From Cryptomeria japonica (Eukaryota; Streptophyta; Pinopsida; Cupressales; Cupressaceae), in contig NC_081412.1 in the NCBI RefSeq assembly GCF_030272615.1, positions 546,912,202 to 546,976,201 of the forward strand: a DNA stretch of 64,000 nt, written 5' to 3'. The notes beneath the pieces were generated by a model. It was not told where the DNA came from. It saw only the letters and a list, made by a program, of their open reading frames with translations, and did no database searches. Of the stretch, positions 60,266 to 64,000 are shown in pieces (position 1 is the first letter of the stretch; every line of letters begins with the position of its first letter). Made by a program: the position numbers and the translations under genes.

Positions 60266-63200
60266 GAACAACGAGATCGCGTGACTAGGACCTAATCCCA
60301 CTTTTGCCAGCACATTGGGAATACAAAAGAGCCTAGGGAGATAGATCACTTTGGCTACTTCTTGTGCAAAAGAGAGAGAGAAGGATTATCTCTTAGGGTT
60401 TCTATTCCTTTTGTTGCAAATGATGAGAAAAACTAGGGATTGATTGATCAACTAGACTAGGAGATGAAGAATGAAGCATAAATGAACTTGAAATTGCACA
60501 AACTTGCAGATCTAAAACTGAGATACTAAAAGCATGAAAGGGAAAGGATTTTGGATGTGTACCTGATGCTGCAAACTTATCCAAACTAACCTGGACCAGG
60601 GTGCCACGTCGTTGTCCTGTTTCTGCAGACAGGAGGTTGCAACTGAAAGACTGCAAATCTCATGACCTGAAGCTGCGACCTGTCAAATTTCACTGCAAAG
60701 TGGAGGGACCATGGTGCCACACCACTATCTTGGGTAGGGCCAGGGCACCATGCCCCTACCCATGTAGATTAGGGTAGATCTGATGATTTTGGGTGGTTCT
60801 GATGCCTTTTCTTGAGCTGAAAGTCCTTCTAGGTACCTATTTTTTTACCTACAACTAAAAAAGGGAGGTTTGGGTGGCTATATAGGGTTTTGCATTAGTC
60901 AAACCCCTATGTTGGTGATTTCCACCTCCACAAATAGTCGATAATGTATTGAAAATTTGTGTGCTAGAACCTTGTGTGTATGCAAGATCCTAAAATGAAA
61001 GCAAACAATCTAGAGAAACCCTAAAGAGTAAACTCTAAATGCTTGTAATTGACAAAGTAAATTCTCTAAATCAATTATGCAAATTGATCTAAAGAATGAA
61101 TTTAAATATGCAAGTTTATGTAAAGAATCTCATACAAAGACATGAAAATAACATGAAATTATACCAATCCCCAAGGGAGAGATATTGCCACAAGATCTCC
61201 TATTACTCTTCAATGTCTTCAAGACTCCTAATTGATGACGAATGCTTGATGAAATGTTGTTGAATGCCATTGAATGTTGTTGAAGACTCCACATGGGATT
61301 CTCTTTCACTACATAGAAGGCTCCTTGTGCTCCAAAAACTTGCTCTTAGATTCTTAGATCCAATAAATAGATAGTTCTTAGTTGCCTTCAAATGAAGAAA
61401 GAGAGCTCTTATGTATGAAATCCTAAATCTTAATTTTGACATAATTTTGTCTTTAGGCCGACCTAGGAATTGATTTTCCCGCCAATATTTTGGGGTTAAG
61501 CATTATAATATCATAGAATTGTGCTCTCAAAATTTTGGGAAAAAAGTCGAGGACCATGTGCACTCCTGCCATAGTCTGACCAACATTTCACCAAATTTTC
61601 GGGTCATTAGATATGATGAGATTAGAGTGAATCCCAAAGTTACAGCTGATTTCAAAGTGTTTTGATATGCGAAATTGGGCCTTAAAGGTCGAAATAGGAC
61701 ATAGTTAGGGTTTATGATGTAATGATTTATTGGAGGAATAAAATAAAAAGGGGCACACTTAGGGCAAAAGGCCCTATTCTATGATGTATGAAGTGATGAA
61801 ATAGGAATTTAGATTTAATTAAATTAATTAATTAAATTCTTAAAGGGAAATATGAAATGCAAGATGCAAGACACACTAAGGTGGGTGTTGACCTAAGTGT
61901 GAAATTGTACCACCCTAGCAAGGGTGTACAATTTACAACACTACATTTAGCCCCCACTTTATTGGTCATATGACATTATGTGCATATGCAAGATAAAGTA
62001 CAAAAAAGTAAACATTCATGAAAAAGGATATATCCACAAGTTGTCGAACAAAGCCCCTAGCGGTATTTGTAGTACACAGTTAGGAACTGCACCCTACAAA
62101 ACCACATGTTAGATAAAATCAAAATCACCTAAATGCTTACTAAGGAAGGTGATGAAAATTAAAGGGTAGCTATATGCCCCCCCCATTTCGGCTTGCTAAT
62201 TTTAGTGAGTTGAAACAGGGTATCATGTTTACCACATGGAATTGTGAAAGAAGATTGATGAAAAATGATGATAAGAAGATTTGATAAAAGATCAAAAACT
62301 AATGGAGAATCATTTGGTAAGAAAGAGAACTAAGCCTCAATTCCAACACAACAAAGAGTGTGAGGATTTGAGAGCTCTCTAACACAAGATGAAAGATTTA
62401 AATGGAAAAAAATGAAAAGAGAAGGAAGAAGAGATAGAAAGCATGAATACACACTTTGGTGATTCATGAGAAGAGAAAAGGAACCATGGAAATCTCGCCC
62501 CTAAAACTAGATGATCCATGGAGAGAAGGGCATGGAAAACTAGCCCCCAGAGTCTGTCTGGGTGATCCATGTAAGGGAGGAGAGTGAGAACATCGTTAGT
62601 TCCACTCAACGCGGTGCATGTGTGTGCAATTAGAAAAAGGATACCTACCTTCGACACCAAGAAGATATCCATAATGCAACAATGTCATAAATCCAAGCAA
62701 GAGAGGGAATACTTTTCATGAAAGGATAAGATAGTTGAAAAGAGATATCTTGTTGTATAAGTGTAAAGGAGATCCTTGGAGGAGAAGAGATTTTTGTTCA
62801 AAAGACATCATCCTTCAAGAGTAGTTGTCTTAGACAAATACAACATCTTCTAGAATGAATGAATGCAAGAGTTTTTAAAAGAGTAGAGGATTGAGATGAC
62901 ATCAAAGAGAGTTATTTATAACCACACTCTTCTAAAAGAAGGCAAGAGATCCTCATCAGGGATATGCACATGCACAAAATAGAAGGGTTTATTATAAAAT
63001 ATATTACTTAATGAAGAAGAGAAATCGATGAATGATCAAAGACTTCTGACACCAAGGAGGAGGTGCTAATTAAGGATATGTACTTAAGATCCCCATTAGG
63101 GATGCTTATTCCAATATGAGAGAAGGAATTCAAATATGAATACACCTCTGCAATCAATAAGAAATCCTTACAGAAGACACTACTTTACAAAAGGTAAATT

Positions 63201-63398
63201 TAAATCTCAAGAAGAAGAGATGTTTGAAAACACTCTTGCCCCCATATATAGGGAGAAGAGATGAGATGGAAATAGGCTATTATGTTGCTTCCAAAAGTAT
63301 GATTGCACATGAAATTATACCATCATGAATGACAATGAGCCCCCAGTAAGTGAGCTACCAGTTTCACATAATGATGAGCAACATAATAGCCATTAATG
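60266..63398. other. Repeat-like non-coding DNA, unassigned
   Basis: No gene. GCATTAGTCAAACCCCTATG with TTTCCACCTCCACAAA at 60893-60940 repeats a block in the nested copia LTRs at 43155 and 48662. CTATATAGGG at 60880 is TATA-like. Several GCCCCC(A) motifs occur from 61950 on. It may be the LTR and leader of the gypsy-like frame at the right edge, or the element that truncated the copia. Confidence 0.35.
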
Positions 63399-64000
63399 TT
63401 ATTTAATGACATGATAGATTGAATGAGGTATTTGAATATGATATGTTAAATGCTCTACTATAAGTGAGATTAAAAACATGAATAAGATTTTGAATTTTAA
63501 AAAGTATTTAGAAAGAGAGAATTTTATAGGAGAGGAATAGGCCACTAAGTCATACTTTTCTTGCACACAAGAGATCTTAGGAGAGGGATAAGTGTAACTC
63601 ATAAGATCCTTATTCCTAGACGAAGGGATTTTAAAATGAGTAGAAGAAAAAGTCTCATAAGAGGGATTAGAAATCTCTTGAAGAGATTCATAAAGAGATT
63701 TGTTCATCACCAAGATTTCCTTATGAGGGGGATGAGTGTTGAAAGAAGTAAAAGATTATTTAATTGACGTGAGGTCATCATCACTACTAAATATAGCATT
63801 CACATTGAGAGATAGTCTTTTAGATGCTTTGGTGGGCTTACCAAGTCCAAATGAAGCTTCATGTGTGTTATGTTCTAAAGGAACTTTAATTCCTTTCTCA
63901 TTTGCACCACAACCATTGCCATCATAGCTACTCTTAGCTAAAGTGTGAAAACCAGGACCATAGAGGGATGCCAAATCAGAAAGAGATGGTGATACCCCAT
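63399..64000 (-). pseudogene. Possible gypsy polyprotein fragment with G-patch-like motif
   Basis: One minus-strand frame runs in from the window edge to 63399 with a single TAA near 63747. The block LAKSSYDGNGCGANEKGIKV (about 63875-63934) resembles the G-patch-like segment GYxGxGxGKNExGI found near the protease of some plant Ty3/gypsy polyproteins. The rest is Ser/Tyr-rich and not recognised. With only the end of the frame in view this is tentative. Confidence 0.35.

Noticed and set aside
62379-62672. Minus-strand 97-codon frame starting MDIFLVSK
   Set aside because: No family match, no context and no promoter. It lies in repeat-like DNA.

Overview
This window is plant nuclear DNA: AT-rich, very poor in genes and packed with old, nested transposable elements (Ty1/copia, Ty3/gypsy chromovirus, a large terminal-inverted-repeat DNA transposon, a TRIM and solo LTRs). 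Two tiny host-like genes in 64 kb and long decayed elements suggest a large seed-plant genome. A gymnosperm such as a conifer is my guess, but nothing seen here proves it. A run of exactly 500 N at 10287-10786 is an assembly gap inside a CT-repeat tract.

Layout. Positions 1-1530 hold the 3' end of a copia element (RNase H tail plus LTR). At 3640-4730 lies a small gene of about 71 codons with a TATA promoter; a paralogue with a matching promoter lies at 50200-51380. Both encode an unrecognised short proline-rich protein. Their shared core differs mainly at silent sites, so I regard these as the only likely functional protein genes.

The most interesting object is a DNA transposon of about 13 kb, 6432-19383. 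It has terminal inverted repeats starting GGGTA, subterminal palindromic repeats, and two convergent genes now broken by stops. Gene A (+) is a transposase of about 939 codons with a DFAENY...GHGKGEHDG signature. Gene B (-) is a protein of about ten exons with no recognised function. An array of 360-bp repeats sits between their 3' ends. It appears to have landed in a minus-strand gypsy chromovirus, parts of which flank both sides.

From 22.5 to 43.4 kb a single minus-strand copia element can be followed through at least three insertions: a plus-strand element with LTRs of about 160 bp (26540-32482) inside the integrase gene, carrying an LYR-motif-like gene fragment; a 5.8-kb element (33013-38848, target duplication CATTG) carrying an unknown reading frame of 1087 codons; and a solo LTR (41636-43149) inside the 5' LTR. 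A shorter copy of this composite at 44610-48890 lacks the last two insertions, so it records the order of events.

At 54.7-60.3 kb lies a plus-strand copia element with a 5' LTR and a decayed gag-pol, but no RNase H tail or 3' LTR. A 372-bp TRIM is inserted in its integrase. The right edge (60.3-64 kb) is unassigned repeat-like DNA followed by a minus-strand frame with a G-patch-like motif. Most in-frame stops in these elements are explained by C-to-T change (CAG to TAG, CGA to TGA, TGG to TGA), as expected for heavily methylated, silenced DNA.
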